Shown here piece by piece: positions 8,594 to 17,560 of a stretch of DNA of 64,000 nucleotides. This DNA comes from Desulfobacula sp964635025 (GTDB lineage Bacteria; Desulfobacterota; Desulfobacteria; Desulfobacterales; Desulfobacteraceae), in the NCBI GenBank assembly GCA_964635025.1, contig CAZWMY010000004.1, positions 1-64,000 on the forward strand, written 5' to 3'. The notes below the pieces were generated by a model. It worked only from the letters and a program-made list of their open reading frames with translations, was not told the DNA's origin and searched no databases. The position numbers and the translations under genes are program-made. Position 1 is the first letter of the stretch. Each line of letters starts with the position of its first letter.

Positions 8594-9670
8594 TTATTCC
8601 TGTCTTGGCATGAGATGTTGGTCAATGCTGGCTTCATCAAGCCTGTAAAGCACCTTGAAAAATTCTTTCACGGTTTGGTTGATGTCCAGCACTTCTTTAC
8701 CGAATTTGTCGGGATAAGTCATTTTTGCCATCCACAAAGTCCCCAGTATCCACCGGGGGGTGGCTGAATCCCAGCCGAAAATATCCTGGGGAAAAAGATG
8801 AAGCTCTTTATTCTGCAATGCTTTCATCTTGCTCCATTTTGAATCTTCATAAAAACTTTTGACAACGGCCTGACCTTTCATCTGATACCAGACAATGAGA
8901 AAAATTTTATCCGAGTTCCAGGCCGCCACCTGTTCAAACCCCGTAATCTGCCAGCCGTCACTTACCGTCAAAGAGTCGAGCCAGACAGGATTACCACCGG
9001 ATAAAAGGGCCTGTTGGGTCTGAAACCATCCCATGGCCGGAACATTCATGGACAGGCTGTTTCCCCGATTGTTGTATTCCAGGACCAGAACCCTTGATTT
9101 TTCTTTGGGAGTGAGTGCCCCGACCTTATCTTTTATAAGGGAAAGTTTATCCTTATAATATAGGGCAATGGTTTTGGCCCTTTCTTCATTCCCGAGAACC
9201 TTGCCCAGGTTTTCAATATCCTTGAAAAACATGTCCGGTGTTTCCGGCGCCACATGAAGAACCGGTATCTGAAGCGCCTTCAAAGACCTTGCAAGATTGC
9301 CTTCACTGGTCGCCTTCATAATGACCAGGTCCGGTTTCAGGGAGGCAACGCTCTCAGGGCCGGGGTTGGTGTCCAGGGTCTGCTTTAAAGAGAGTTTGGG
9401 ATCAATGAGCTCTAAAAATTCATCCTTCATTTTATATTTGACTTCAAACCCTTTTAACCGGTCTTTGGTTTCTTCAAACATATACAGCATGTGAAGGGGA
9501 ATATAGGGACCGGCCCCGACCACAACCAGACGATCCGGCAATTTTCCCAGGACAAGGGTTTTACCGGCTGAATCTGTAAGGGTAATGGAAGCTGATGCAG
9601 GGGATGTAAAAAAAACAGCTGCCATCGAGCAGAAGACCACCAGAACAATTATTTTTTTAATGTGGATCAT
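8594..9670 (-). CDS. periplasmic ligand-binding protein, FecB/BtuF type (system 2)
   Basis: 358 aa. A cleavable signal peptide is evident (hydrophobic residues about 8-22, then SPASAS), with no lipobox cysteine. The mature protein starts ITLTDSAGKTLVLGKLPDR, a class III binding-protein opening. It contains GPYIPLHMLYMF, a run of aromatic and Met residues near the start, and PESVASLKPDLVIM. The two-lobed architecture is inferred from family. It differs clearly in sequence from the other five binding proteins in the window, so the paralogues may recognise different ligands or metal forms. Confidence 0.87.
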   Translation of the reverse strand: MIHIKKIIVLVVFCSMAAVFFTSPASASITLTDSAGKTLVLGKLPDRLVVVGAGPYIPLHMLYMFEETKDRLKGFEVKYKMKDEFLELIDPKLSLKQTLDTNPGPESVASLKPDLVIMKATSEGNLARSLKALQIPVLHVAPETPDMFFKDIENLGKVLGNEERAKTIALYYKDKLSLIKDKVGALTPKEKSRVLVLEYNNRGNSLSMNVPAMGWFQTQQALLSGGNPVWLDSLTVSDGWQITGFEQVAAWNSDKIFLIVWYQMKGQAVVKSFYEDSKWSKMKALQNKELHLFPQDIFGWDSATPRWILGTLWMAKMTYPDKFGKEVLDINQTVKEFFKVLYRLDEASIDQHLMPRQE

Positions 9671-9690
9671 GGGTGTGATGGGTTTTCCTT

Positions 9691-10488
9691 TTAGCTTTCT
9701 TTTAAAATCGGAACACAGATTTTCCGGTTAATCCCGTCCAGCACTTCAATGACCCGGATGTTAATCCCATAGGTGGCAGAAAGAACCTCTTCAGTCAAAA
9801 CCCTGTCCGGCTTTCCCAGGGATTTCATGGAATGATCTTTCAGGATGCCGACCTGGTCTGCATTTAAAAAAGCATGATCCGGGAAATGGGAGGCCATAAT
9901 AATGGTAATGCCTTCTTTTGACAGGCTGTTCACCTTTTCCAGGATTTTCACCTGGTTACCGAGATCCAGATGGGAAGTGGGTTCATCTAAAAGCAAAACC
10001 CGCGGAGACTGGGTCAACGCCCTGGCAATCAGAACCAATTGCCACTCCCCGCCGGACAACCGGTTGCAAGGGCGCCGGGCCAAATGGGTGATGCCGATTT
10101 TTTCCATGGAATCCCAGGCTTTATCCTTATCTTGTTTTGAAGGAGAAGAAATCATGCTGATTCTGGATGCCCTTCCCATGATCACGATTTCTTCCACGGT
10201 AAATGGAAATACCAACACCAGGCCCTGGGGGACATACCCCAGTTTCCCGGCAATGTGGCCCGGGCTCATGGTGTTTAAATCCTCGTCGTCAATGGCCACA
10301 CGGCCTGTCGCAGGTTTTAAGAGCCTTGAAATGCATTTTAAAAGGGTTGATTTTCCTGATCCGTTGGGTCCCAAAAGGCAGAAGACCTCTCCGGGGTTAA
10401 GCAGAATATTGATATTGGAAAAAATAAGATCTTCTGTTTTGTCCGTATATCCGAAGGAAAGGTTTTTTATGTGCACCCGGCCGGTCAT
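9691..10488 (-). CDS. ABC importer ATPase, FecE type (system 3)
   Basis: 265 aa. Walker A GPNGSGKST, signature LSGGEWQ, Walker B VLLLDEP with TSHLD, and an H-loop histidine in MASHFPDH. The permease gene ends three bases upstream of its ATG. Third ATPase of the receptor operon and the first counted from the promoter. Confidence 0.92.
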   Translation of the reverse strand: MTGRVHIKNLSFGYTDKTEDLIFSNINILLNPGEVFCLLGPNGSGKSTLLKCISRLLKPATGRVAIDDEDLNTMSPGHIAGKLGYVPQGLVLVFPFTVEEIVIMGRASRISMISSPSKQDKDKAWDSMEKIGITHLARRPCNRLSGGEWQLVLIARALTQSPRVLLLDEPTSHLDLGNQVKILEKVNSLSKEGITIIMASHFPDHAFLNADQVGILKDHSMKSLGKPDRVLTEEVLSATYGINIRVIEVLDGINRKICVPILKES

Positions 10489-10491
10489 GGT

Positions 10492-11445
10492 TCAGGATAC
10501 CTTCTGACTTTTTCTGAGTAAAAATGCAAACACAGGAGCCCCGAAAATAGCGGTCAGGATACCGATGGGAATCTCCGTGGTCATGGCGGTTCTTGCAATG
10601 GTATCCACGGCCACAAGATAGGAGGCCCCGATGACCATGGAAATGGGAAGTAGGTGTTTGTGGTCCGGCCCTACGATGAGGCGCCCGATATGGGGAATCA
10701 TGATCCCGATCCAGCCGATGATCCCGCTGATGCAGACTGCAGAGGCCGTTGCAATGGTGGCGCTGACGATGATGACGGCTTTTAAGGCTTCGGTGTTGAT
10801 GCCAAGGGATCTGGCGTCTTCATCACCCATGGACAAAAGGTTGATCCGCCAGCGGACCATGAGCAGAACCGCCATGCAGATGATAAATACCGGCAGGGTG
10901 ATTAAAAGATTTTTAAACGATACCTGGTTCAATGATCCCAGAAGCCAGAACACAATGGCGGGCATTTTGTTCATGGGGTCTGCCATGTATTTCAGAAGCG
11001 AGGTCAAAGCAGAAAATAAAGACCCTACCACAATGCCGGACAGAACCAGCATGAGAACCGGGGTCATCTTGTATACCCGGGACAGGGCATAGGTCATGCC
11101 GACAGAGGCAAGACCGAATAAAAAAGAAATAAGATGAATCGCCCAGATATTGTCAAACAGGAGAATGGCGAGAGCTGCCCCAAACCCGGCGCCTGCCGCC
11201 ACACCCAGGATATGCGGGCTCACCAGGGGATTTTGAAAAACCCCCTGAAAGGCTGCTCCGGATACGGAAAGAGAAGCCCCGACCAGAATTCCGGCCAGAA
11301 TCCGCGGAAGTCTCACATCCATAACCACGGAATAGGCAGTGGCAGACCAGTCTGATTCGAATGAGAAAACCGGTGAAAAAAGAATTTTCATGGTTTGAAT
11401 AAACGGGATATTCACGCGGCCAAGGCTCAAGGATGAAAACACCAC
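10492..11445 (-). CDS. FecCD-type permease (system 3), start uncertain
   Basis: At least 317 aa, with VRLPRILAGILVGAS, GAAFQGVFQNPLVSPHILG and WIGIMIPHIGR. The first standard start codon in frame is GTG at 11445, but this cuts the first membrane segment: the frame stays open upstream to a stop at 11548-11550 and encodes a hydrophobic stretch (TWIFIFILVLVV) that looks like the rest of it. Between 11445 and that stop I find no ATG, GTG or TTG. The true start may be an unusual codon such as ATT at 11514 or ATA at 11535, or the N-terminus may really be short. Function in system 3 is otherwise clear. Confidence 0.85.
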   Translation of the reverse strand: MVFSSLSLGRVNIPFIQTMKILFSPVFSFESDWSATAYSVVMDVRLPRILAGILVGASLSVSGAAFQGVFQNPLVSPHILGVAAGAGFGAALAILLFDNIWAIHLISFLFGLASVGMTYALSRVYKMTPVLMLVLSGIVVGSLFSALTSLLKYMADPMNKMPAIVFWLLGSLNQVSFKNLLITLPVFIICMAVLLMVRWRINLLSMGDEDARSLGINTEALKAVIIVSATIATASAVCISGIIGWIGIMIPHIGRLIVGPDHKHLLPISMVIGASYLVAVDTIARTAMTTEIPIGILTAIFGAPVFAFLLRKSQKVS

Positions 11446-11524
11446 AAGAACCAGGATAAAAATAAAAATCCAGGTCCAGGTTTCCGGTGAGAAGGTATTG
11501 GATCTTCCCTGAATATGGGCAGGT

Positions 11525-12640
11525 TTATCCTTTATGGCTGATCCCCTTCATCATTTTTGATTCATAGGTACCCAAAAGGATGTCTTTGACCTGATCATCG
11601 CTCAGGTCAAAACCAAAGATCTCCTTATAAAATTCTTTAACCATGCAGTTGACGCAAAGATCTTGAAATTTTTCCGGATAGGCCGTAGATGCCAGCCACA
11701 AGGGATAAATAACAGCCGATTCTGCCGTGGGCCGGTTAAAAATAAAAATCCCGGCAGGCTGGAAATAAATCTGCTTATCCTGAACCGCCTTGATTTTCTC
11801 CCACTGGGGGTCCTGATAGAGATCTTCAGGGTTCCCGGAATTAATCACCAGGATATCCGGGTTCCAGTCCAGGACCTGTTCCATGGAAACTTCTCCTAAG
11901 CCCGAATGAAGCCCGGTCTGTGTGCCCAGGGTGGTGATGGTTTTGGCCTGATTCACGCATCCGGCAAGTTCAATATGCTCCTGCATGAATGTGTCCCCGC
12001 CAAGGGTCACCAGATGGTTGGGGTTATATCCCTGGAATACTTTTTTCTTTTGATCTTCCAGGATGTCCTTGGTCCTTTCCCTGACCAGGTTAGTGATCTT
12101 GTCCAGGAATTTCACATATTTTTCCGCCCGGTCCGGGGTATTGAACAAATAACCGTAAAACCGGATTTCTTTTTTGATATCCACAAGACCCGCGCCCATG
12201 CTGTCGGAAAGGATGGCTACCGGTATCCTTGTTTTTTCAAGAACGATATTGCCGTCAATATCTCCTGAAACAGCAATATCCGGGTTGGATTTGATGAGTT
12301 CTTCAATATTGATGCTTCCTGAGGTGGTCCGCGGCCCGGGAAGATCTTTGATTCTCGGGTACATTTCCCTGACCAGGCTGGACATTTTCAGGGTATTGGT
12401 CACGGCGCAGAGATTGTTCTGAACCCCCAGGATAAAGGCAATCTGACCGGTGGGCCCACCTAGGAGAGCGATCCGTTCAAGGGGATCTTTTATCTCAAAG
12501 GTGCGGCCCTTCATATCGGTAATGGTGCGGGTTTTGCCCTGAATATTTTTTTTTGTGTTTTCGTGGGTCAGATAAACCTTGGAAATGAATACAAAAATAA
12601 GGAGCACCACAATTGACCATAAAATTTTTGATTTTGTCAT
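11525..12640 (-). CDS. membrane-anchored ligand-binding protein, FecB/BtuF type (system 3)
   Basis: About 371 aa from the ATG at 12640 (a longer frame from 12709 adds a hydrophilic, unlikely leader). The N-terminus is a hydrophobic segment ILWSIVVLLIFVFIS without an obvious cleavage site or lipobox, so it may stay as an anchor. The mature domain opens TRTITDMKGRTFEIKDPLER, typical of class III binding proteins, and has INIEELIKSNPDIAVSG. It follows the receptor gene by about 80 bases and is the first binding protein of the operon. Confidence 0.87.
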   Translation of the reverse strand: MTKSKILWSIVVLLIFVFISKVYLTHENTKKNIQGKTRTITDMKGRTFEIKDPLERIALLGGPTGQIAFILGVQNNLCAVTNTLKMSSLVREMYPRIKDLPGPRTTSGSINIEELIKSNPDIAVSGDIDGNIVLEKTRIPVAILSDSMGAGLVDIKKEIRFYGYLFNTPDRAEKYVKFLDKITNLVRERTKDILEDQKKKVFQGYNPNHLVTLGGDTFMQEHIELAGCVNQAKTITTLGTQTGLHSGLGEVSMEQVLDWNPDILVINSGNPEDLYQDPQWEKIKAVQDKQIYFQPAGIFIFNRPTAESAVIYPLWLASTAYPEKFQDLCVNCMVKEFYKEIFGFDLSDDQVKDILLGTYESKMMKGISHKG

Positions 12641-12721
12641 TTTTCGTAGTTTTCCATCAATGGGCATCGAAATGATGGTTTCATTTCGATGCCTTTGGAT
12701 CATGAACAATCTTGTTTCGGG

Positions 12722-14740
12722 TTAAAAACTGAATTTCATGCCGGCAAGAAAATTTCTGCCGGGAGTGGGGCCGCTTCCTTCTTCATAATCTTTGTCAAAA
12801 ATATTGGAAAACTCTAGGAAAAGGTCTGTTGAAAAACTTTTAGATAATGGAATGGCCTGATTCAGTCTTGCATTACAGAGAATAAAATCACCCAGTCTGA
12901 CTCTGTTGAAATCGATCTGCTCCCCTGTATAGATGGTTTGGAAGGCAGCTGTGAGTCCAAAATCAAAAGCATACCTGATATCAAGGCTTGCCTTGTGTTC
13001 GGGGATATTGGCTGAATCTGTTTCCACACTTGTGGGGCTTGTTTTCTCTTTTGAAGAAATATAGGTATACCCTAAAGTTGCGTCCAGATTCCACGGTGTT
13101 GTAATATTCAACAGGGTTTCAATCCCTTTTATTTCCGATTCGGCAATATTAATATTTCCGGCTCTGTTCGGGTTGATAATTCTATCCGTTATATCATTGA
13201 GGAATGCAGCGACAGAAAGGTCAAACACTTCATTAAACCGTTTTTTTGCACCAATTTCATAGGCAATGGTTTTTTCAGGTTTCAAAGTCAAATTCCCACC
13301 GGCAATGGTACTGTATAGTTCTTTCATCTGCGGGAATCTTGTTTTTTTACCGATGGAGGTATACAGATTGAAATCCTGGGTCACATCAAAGGAGAGACCT
13401 GCCTGGGGATTCCAGGTCGTGACCTTTTCGCGGGTCAGTCCGCCATAGGCCTCAACAGGCTCGTTCACATCATAACTCACCCCTGCATTCAGGGTCAGAC
13501 GTTCGGTCAGCCGGATTTCATCTTCAATTCCAAAAGAGTAAATATCAACCTCATATTCTTTTTTGGGCTGATATCCGACAGAGGCTCTTCTAGAGACAAC
13601 ATTTCCTGTTGTTGCATCATAATAATCCTGTTCCTGATGATTGTCTTTCATATAGCTGACACCCATTTTTACAAGGCTCACAGCCCCGAAATCCAGGTAT
13701 GCCTGAACTTCTCCGCCAGCAGTAGCGTCATTATATGCACTTCGCTCAAACATCTTTGATGCCGGGGCAGTGGTATGATTTCTATCCCAGCCGCCTACAT
13801 CCTCAAGCGTATCATCGTGATCCACATAATATACCCTGGCCTTCATGGACAAGAGATCAGTAAATTTATGTTCCCCGGCAAGGCTTATCTGCCACTGATC
13901 CCAACTGGTAAATGCCCAGTATCTGCTGTTGAATGTGGGAACCCCTTTTTCATTTTCATGATAATCAAAAGAAAGATACAGTTTTGAATCGGCATCGTAT
14001 TCATACCCGATTTTTGAATTAAATGTATCCTTTGTGTAATAGCTTAAGTCCCTGACTCCCCCGTCTTCATTGTACTGGGTTCTTAAACCGGTTCTTGTAT
14101 TATTGGGATTAAAATCATCGGAAAGTTCAAACCCGTCCGATGTCCTGTGGCTTGCCGTTACCCAGTAATTCCATTTACCTATTGATGCGCCGTGATTGGC
14201 AATATAATTCTGGGTATCATTGGGACCAAATGATGAAATCAGGCTGGTATAGGGTTTTTCCCCGCCTTTTTTCGTAATAATATTAATCACACCGCCCATG
14301 GTATTGGGGCCATAGAGCACGGAAGACGCACCTTTGATAATTTTGATTTTGGCAATGGCATCTACAGGAATCATATCCAGGGCCAGAGAGCCGTCATAGG
14401 ACTCATGGGCAGGAACTCCGTCAATCAGGACCCTTACATTTTTCTGGTCAAAACCGCGAAGCTTAAGGTTTGCCTGACCTTTGCCGCCATATTGAATATC
14501 AATCCCCGGAATCATTTCAAGGGCTTCGGCAACGGTCTGAGCACCCTGCATTTCGATATCCTCCATCGAAACCGTTTCTGTTGTGGTAATGCTGTTGATT
14601 TCATCTCCTTTATCCATGATCAGCACATCACCCAGATCAAAGACCTGACCCTGCTGTTTATTGTCTTCAGCAGATACAGGGCCGATCTGAACAGTTAATA
14701 AAAATAATAAAACCAGCACAAATTTTCCAATTGCTTTCAT
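12722..14740 (-). CDS. TonB-dependent outer-membrane receptor 1
   Basis: About 672 aa from the ATG at 14740, which has a GAAGG site and begins a clear signal peptide (MKAIGKFVLVLLFLLTV...VSAEDN); an upstream ATG at 14827 lacks this. After cleavage comes a TonB-box-like stretch (VFDLGDVLIM), then the plug domain (LEMIPGIDIQYGG, LRGFDQKNVRVLIDGVP, SVLYGPNTMGGVINIITKKG) and a beta-barrel ending in an aromatic residue (FLAGMKFSF). Receptors of this kind import chelated metals, cobamides or other large ligands using TonB energy. It leads the long importer operon and is divergent from the tonB operon. Confidence 0.93.
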   Translation of the reverse strand: MKAIGKFVLVLLFLLTVQIGPVSAEDNKQQGQVFDLGDVLIMDKGDEINSITTTETVSMEDIEMQGAQTVAEALEMIPGIDIQYGGKGQANLKLRGFDQKNVRVLIDGVPAHESYDGSLALDMIPVDAIAKIKIIKGASSVLYGPNTMGGVINIITKKGGEKPYTSLISSFGPNDTQNYIANHGASIGKWNYWVTASHRTSDGFELSDDFNPNNTRTGLRTQYNEDGGVRDLSYYTKDTFNSKIGYEYDADSKLYLSFDYHENEKGVPTFNSRYWAFTSWDQWQISLAGEHKFTDLLSMKARVYYVDHDDTLEDVGGWDRNHTTAPASKMFERSAYNDATAGGEVQAYLDFGAVSLVKMGVSYMKDNHQEQDYYDATTGNVVSRRASVGYQPKKEYEVDIYSFGIEDEIRLTERLTLNAGVSYDVNEPVEAYGGLTREKVTTWNPQAGLSFDVTQDFNLYTSIGKKTRFPQMKELYSTIAGGNLTLKPEKTIAYEIGAKKRFNEVFDLSVAAFLNDITDRIINPNRAGNINIAESEIKGIETLLNITTPWNLDATLGYTYISSKEKTSPTSVETDSANIPEHKASLDIRYAFDFGLTAAFQTIYTGEQIDFNRVRLGDFILCNARLNQAIPLSKSFSTDLFLEFSNIFDKDYEEGSGPTPGRNFLAGMKFSF

Positions 14741-14828
14741 AACACCTTCTCCACAATAAAAAATAAATTCCTGACCCTGATATACTGCCTTTGGGAGGCA
14801 ATGTATCCCTGCTCTATAACCAAGCATT

Positions 14829-14872
14829 TATTTATTTACATTGTAGCTATTTGTCAATCACTATTTGTGATT
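14829..14872 (-). promoter_or_regulatory. promoter of receptor 1 operon with inverted repeat over the -35
   Basis: TTGACA (14852-14857), 17 bases, TAAATA (14829-14834), reading toward the receptor gene; expected transcript start near 14822, about 80 bases before the start codon. The -35 overlaps a 6 bp inverted repeat AATCAC-tattt-GTGATT at 14856-14872, and TATTTGTSA occurs three times nearby (about 14849, 14863, 14873), a plausible operator. Both promoter and operator roles are read from sequence only. Confidence 0.55.
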
Positions 14873-14946
14873 ATTTGTCAGTATTTCTAATAAATGTTTT
14901 AGGTTATAAAAAAATACTTACTATTATCAACTAATTATAACCGATA

Positions 14947-14975
14947 ATAATGTTTTTGATTTTTTATATTGACAA
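14947..14975 (-). promoter_or_regulatory. second, upstream promoter candidate toward receptor 1
   Basis: TTGTCA (14970-14975), 17 bases, CATTAT (14947-14952) on the minus strand. Its -35 is the same DNA as the -35 of the plus-strand tonB operon promoter, so the two would compete or share control. It would give a leader of about 200 bases. No cobalamin-riboswitch consensus was seen in that leader. Confidence 0.35.
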
Positions 14976-14998
14976 AAAGACAATTCATATCGAATATG
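14969..14998 (+). promoter_or_regulatory. tonB operon promoter with CATATCGAATATG operator
   Basis: TTGACA (14969-14974), 17 bases, GAATAT (14992-14997). The palindrome CATATCGAATATG (14986-14998) covers the -10. A second ATCGAATGTG half-site follows at about 15036-15045. The palindrome resembles those over the -10 boxes of both formate dehydrogenase genes in this window, implying a common repressor. Confidence 0.55.
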
Positions 14999-15095
14999 GC
15001 TATTCAAATAACGGTCTTTGCTTGCATTGGAATAAATCGAATGTGGTAAGAATTGGAAACAATAGGCAATACAGGTAATGGAGATTTTTCATATT

Positions 15096-16883
15096 ATGAT
15101 GATAGAACGAAAACTAACCATTAATAACTTTATGGTTGCGATCATTGCAGTGGTTATTTCGATGATTTTATGGGCAGGCGCAGCTATTGCGGATGATAAA
15201 ATTGTAGAAAGGGATACGGACAAGGACGGAAAGATCGACCAGATCGGTCATTTTGATTCGGCAGGGAAACTTGTCAAACTGGCCCTTGATTCGAACAAGG
15301 ACGGAGTGATGGATCGGTTTCAGTATTACCGGGACAGTGAGCTTATCCGGATTGAGGGGGACAAGAATGGGGATGGGAAAATCGATTCCTGGGATCATTT
15401 CGAGGCCGGAAAAAGGGTTCGAAATGAGCAGGCGTCTTTTGAGACGGGCAAAGTCAATCAGATTACGGCCTTTGATGCACAGGAACGTCCCCGGATGATG
15501 CAAAAGGATACGGAAGGAAAGGGCGTCTTTGATACGGTCTATAATTTTACAGATGGAGTGCTTTCTTCCATGACCAAAGATTCGGATGGAGACGGGAAAC
15601 CGAATGTATGGGTCACTTATAAGAATGATAAGCCGGTGGAGCGCCGCGATGACGAGAACGGGGATGGAAAAACGGAAAAGATCACTCTTTTTGATGCCGA
15701 AGGCAGACCAAAGGAAAGCCGCCATGACCTGAATAATGATGGAATATATGAAAATATCCGGGTTTATGATCTCGGTGTCCTGGTTGAAAATAAAAAGGAG
15801 ATGGATGCTGAAGGAAAATTTCATAATATCACCCGTTATAAAGACGGACAACCCGTTGAGCAGCAACAGGACACCAATGGAGACAATATCTGGGATATCC
15901 TGACCTATTTTAAAAACGGCAAACCCGTTCGTCAGGAAAAGGACACCAATCAGGACGGCAAGATGGATGTCTTCAGCTATTATGATGCCCAGGGCGTTTT
16001 AGAGAGAGTGGAAGAAGACACAAAACATACCGGGAAAACAGACCGGATCAAGCATTTCCGTAACGGGGACCTTGATAAAGTGATCCATGATGCAGATGGA
16101 GATGGGTTCAAAGAGACACAAATTCAATATAAAAACAGCAAGCCTGTTCTCCAGACCGAAGACCGCAACAAAGACGGAAAACCGGATTTAACCCTTTATT
16201 TTGATGAAAACGGGGACAAGGCGCGTGCGGAAATCGACTCAGACCTGAAAGGAAAAATCGATACCTGGGAATATTATCAGAAGGGCGAGCTTACCCGGAT
16301 AGAAAAAGATGAAAAGAAAACCGGCAAGGTGACGCTGAAGATTTATTTTTCAGGCGGTAAAAAAACCAAAGCGATTGTTGATAAAAATGCAGACGGCCGT
16401 TTTGAGATCACGCAATGGTTTGATAAGCCGCCCTGGTCCATGGTCATGGAAGCGGACATAAACGGGGACGGGCAGCCCGAGGCCCGGTTTTTTTATCAAA
16501 AAGATATTCTCAGGGAAAAAGAAATGGATGAGGACGGGGATGGCCGGATGGATCTGAAAGAATTTTTTAATGCTGCGGGAAAGCTGGTGAAACGAATCGA
16601 AAAAGACGAAGGCGCCAAGCAGATGAACATGACCTGGCTTTTTAACGAAACCGGAGAGGCCGTGAGCATGGAAAAAGACAGCAATGGCGATGGCCGGGTG
16701 GACACCTGGTATCATTATGACAAGGGCAAAATTGTAAAAGTGGAAGAAGACACCAATGGGGACGGGAAACCGGATATCTGGGAAGAGTATGATTCATCTG
16801 AAATAATGGTCAAGCGCTCTCAGGACTTTAATTTTGACGGCAAGCCGGACATGGTGGAGAACCCGGATAAAAAAAGCAGTTAG
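15096..16883 (+). CDS. secreted repeat protein with about 17 EF-hand-like calcium loops
   Basis: About 595 aa from the ATG at 15096 (GGAG 12 bases upstream; an earlier ATG at 15078 has no site). A signal peptide (VAIIAVVISMILWAGAAIA) is followed by tandem units of about 20-25 residues centred on D-x-[DN]-x-D-G-x-x-[DE], for example DKNGDGKIDSW, DTNQDGKMDVF and DTNGDGKPDIW; I count about 17. Each loop is followed by an aromatic pair and a short Gly turn, suggesting a beta-rich solenoid. Loops of this type bind Ca2+ (or lanthanides) in other proteins. It is the first gene before exbB, exbD and tonB. Its role there is not known to me; ion binding or cell-envelope scaffold are possible. Confidence 0.8.
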   Translation: MMIERKLTINNFMVAIIAVVISMILWAGAAIADDKIVERDTDKDGKIDQIGHFDSAGKLVKLALDSNKDGVMDRFQYYRDSELIRIEGDKNGDGKIDSWDHFEAGKRVRNEQASFETGKVNQITAFDAQERPRMMQKDTEGKGVFDTVYNFTDGVLSSMTKDSDGDGKPNVWVTYKNDKPVERRDDENGDGKTEKITLFDAEGRPKESRHDLNNDGIYENIRVYDLGVLVENKKEMDAEGKFHNITRYKDGQPVEQQQDTNGDNIWDILTYFKNGKPVRQEKDTNQDGKMDVFSYYDAQGVLERVEEDTKHTGKTDRIKHFRNGDLDKVIHDADGDGFKETQIQYKNSKPVLQTEDRNKDGKPDLTLYFDENGDKARAEIDSDLKGKIDTWEYYQKGELTRIEKDEKKTGKVTLKIYFSGGKKTKAIVDKNADGRFEITQWFDKPPWSMVMEADINGDGQPEARFFYQKDILREKEMDEDGDGRMDLKEFFNAAGKLVKRIEKDEGAKQMNMTWLFNETGEAVSMEKDSNGDGRVDTWYHYDKGKIVKVEEDTNGDGKPDIWEEYDSSEIMVKRSQDFNFDGKPDMVENPDKKSS

Positions 16884-16930
16884 CCGTTCAAGTGTATTAG
16901 CGTATTTGAAATAATAAGGAGAGAAAAGAC

Positions 16931-17560
16931 ATGTTTGAAGGAAAAACAATATGGGAAGTGATCAATATGGGCGGATTTACCATGTATATGCTCATGGCCG
17001 CCTCAATCTTATCTTTAGGGGTATTTTTTGAGCGTTTCCTCAGTTACCGGAAAAAAGCCGTGGACCGTGTAACATTCATGGAAAAAATCCGGCTGAATGT
17101 TGAAAAAGGGGATATTGCCGGTGCCGTCAAATTCTGTGAAACCATTGCCGCTCCTGTTGCAGCAGTAGCACTGTCCGCGCTCCGGCATGCAGGAAAGGAT
17201 GAAACCCTCATTTCCAACGCAGCTGAACGGGAAATCATGCTGGAAACGGCAGATCTTGAAAAATATACCAGCATTGTCGGAACCATAGGGAATATTGCCG
17301 TTTATATCGGTTTGTTCGGGACAGTTCTTGGAATTGTACGCTCTTTTCACAATATGTCTCAGATCGGTTCGGGCGGTATATCCGTTGTCATCGGCGGGGT
17401 TGCGGAAGCTTTGATCTGCACGGCCGCAGGCCTGTCCGTGGCGATCCCTGCTGTAGTCGTATACAATTATTTTATGCGTCGTGTGGATGGGTTTGTCATG
17501 GATATGGAATACTGCTCATCTGCAACAAAAGACCTTTTAACCGGGAAGAAACCGTCATGA
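16931..17560 (+). CDS. exbB: ExbB/TolQ/MotA-family proton channel
   Basis: 209 aa with AAGGAGAG upstream. Three membrane segments: residues about 14-32, 115-140 and 155-180, with the conserved LFGTVLGIVRSF and the C-terminal GVAEALICTAAGLSVAIPAV typical of ExbB. With ExbD it forms the inner-membrane proton channel that energises TonB. Its stop overlaps the exbD start (ATGA). Being beside two TonB receptors, ExbB is more likely than TolQ. Confidence 0.93.
   Translation: MFEGKTIWEVINMGGFTMYMLMAASILSLGVFFERFLSYRKKAVDRVTFMEKIRLNVEKGDIAGAVKFCETIAAPVAAVALSALRHAGKDETLISNAAEREIMLETADLEKYTSIVGTIGNIAVYIGLFGTVLGIVRSFHNMSQIGSGGISVVIGGVAEALICTAAGLSVAIPAVVVYNYFMRRVDGFVMDMEYCSSATKDLLTGKKPS

Noticed and set aside
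14856..14872. Fur box upstream of receptor 1
   Set aside because: The dyad AATCAC-tattt-GTGATT does not match the GATAAT-type Fur consensus well enough to call it.
14741..15095. Cobalamin riboswitch in the receptor 1 leader
   Set aside because: The leader was read for the usual B12-box and conserved core words; none was seen, and the region is very AT-rich. This also weakens a simple cobalamin reading of the island, though it does not exclude it.
15200..16860. Tandem DNA repeat or CRISPR-like array
   Set aside because: The periodicity is at the protein level (calcium loops) with diverged bases and no constant spacer; no CRISPR array was found anywhere in the window.
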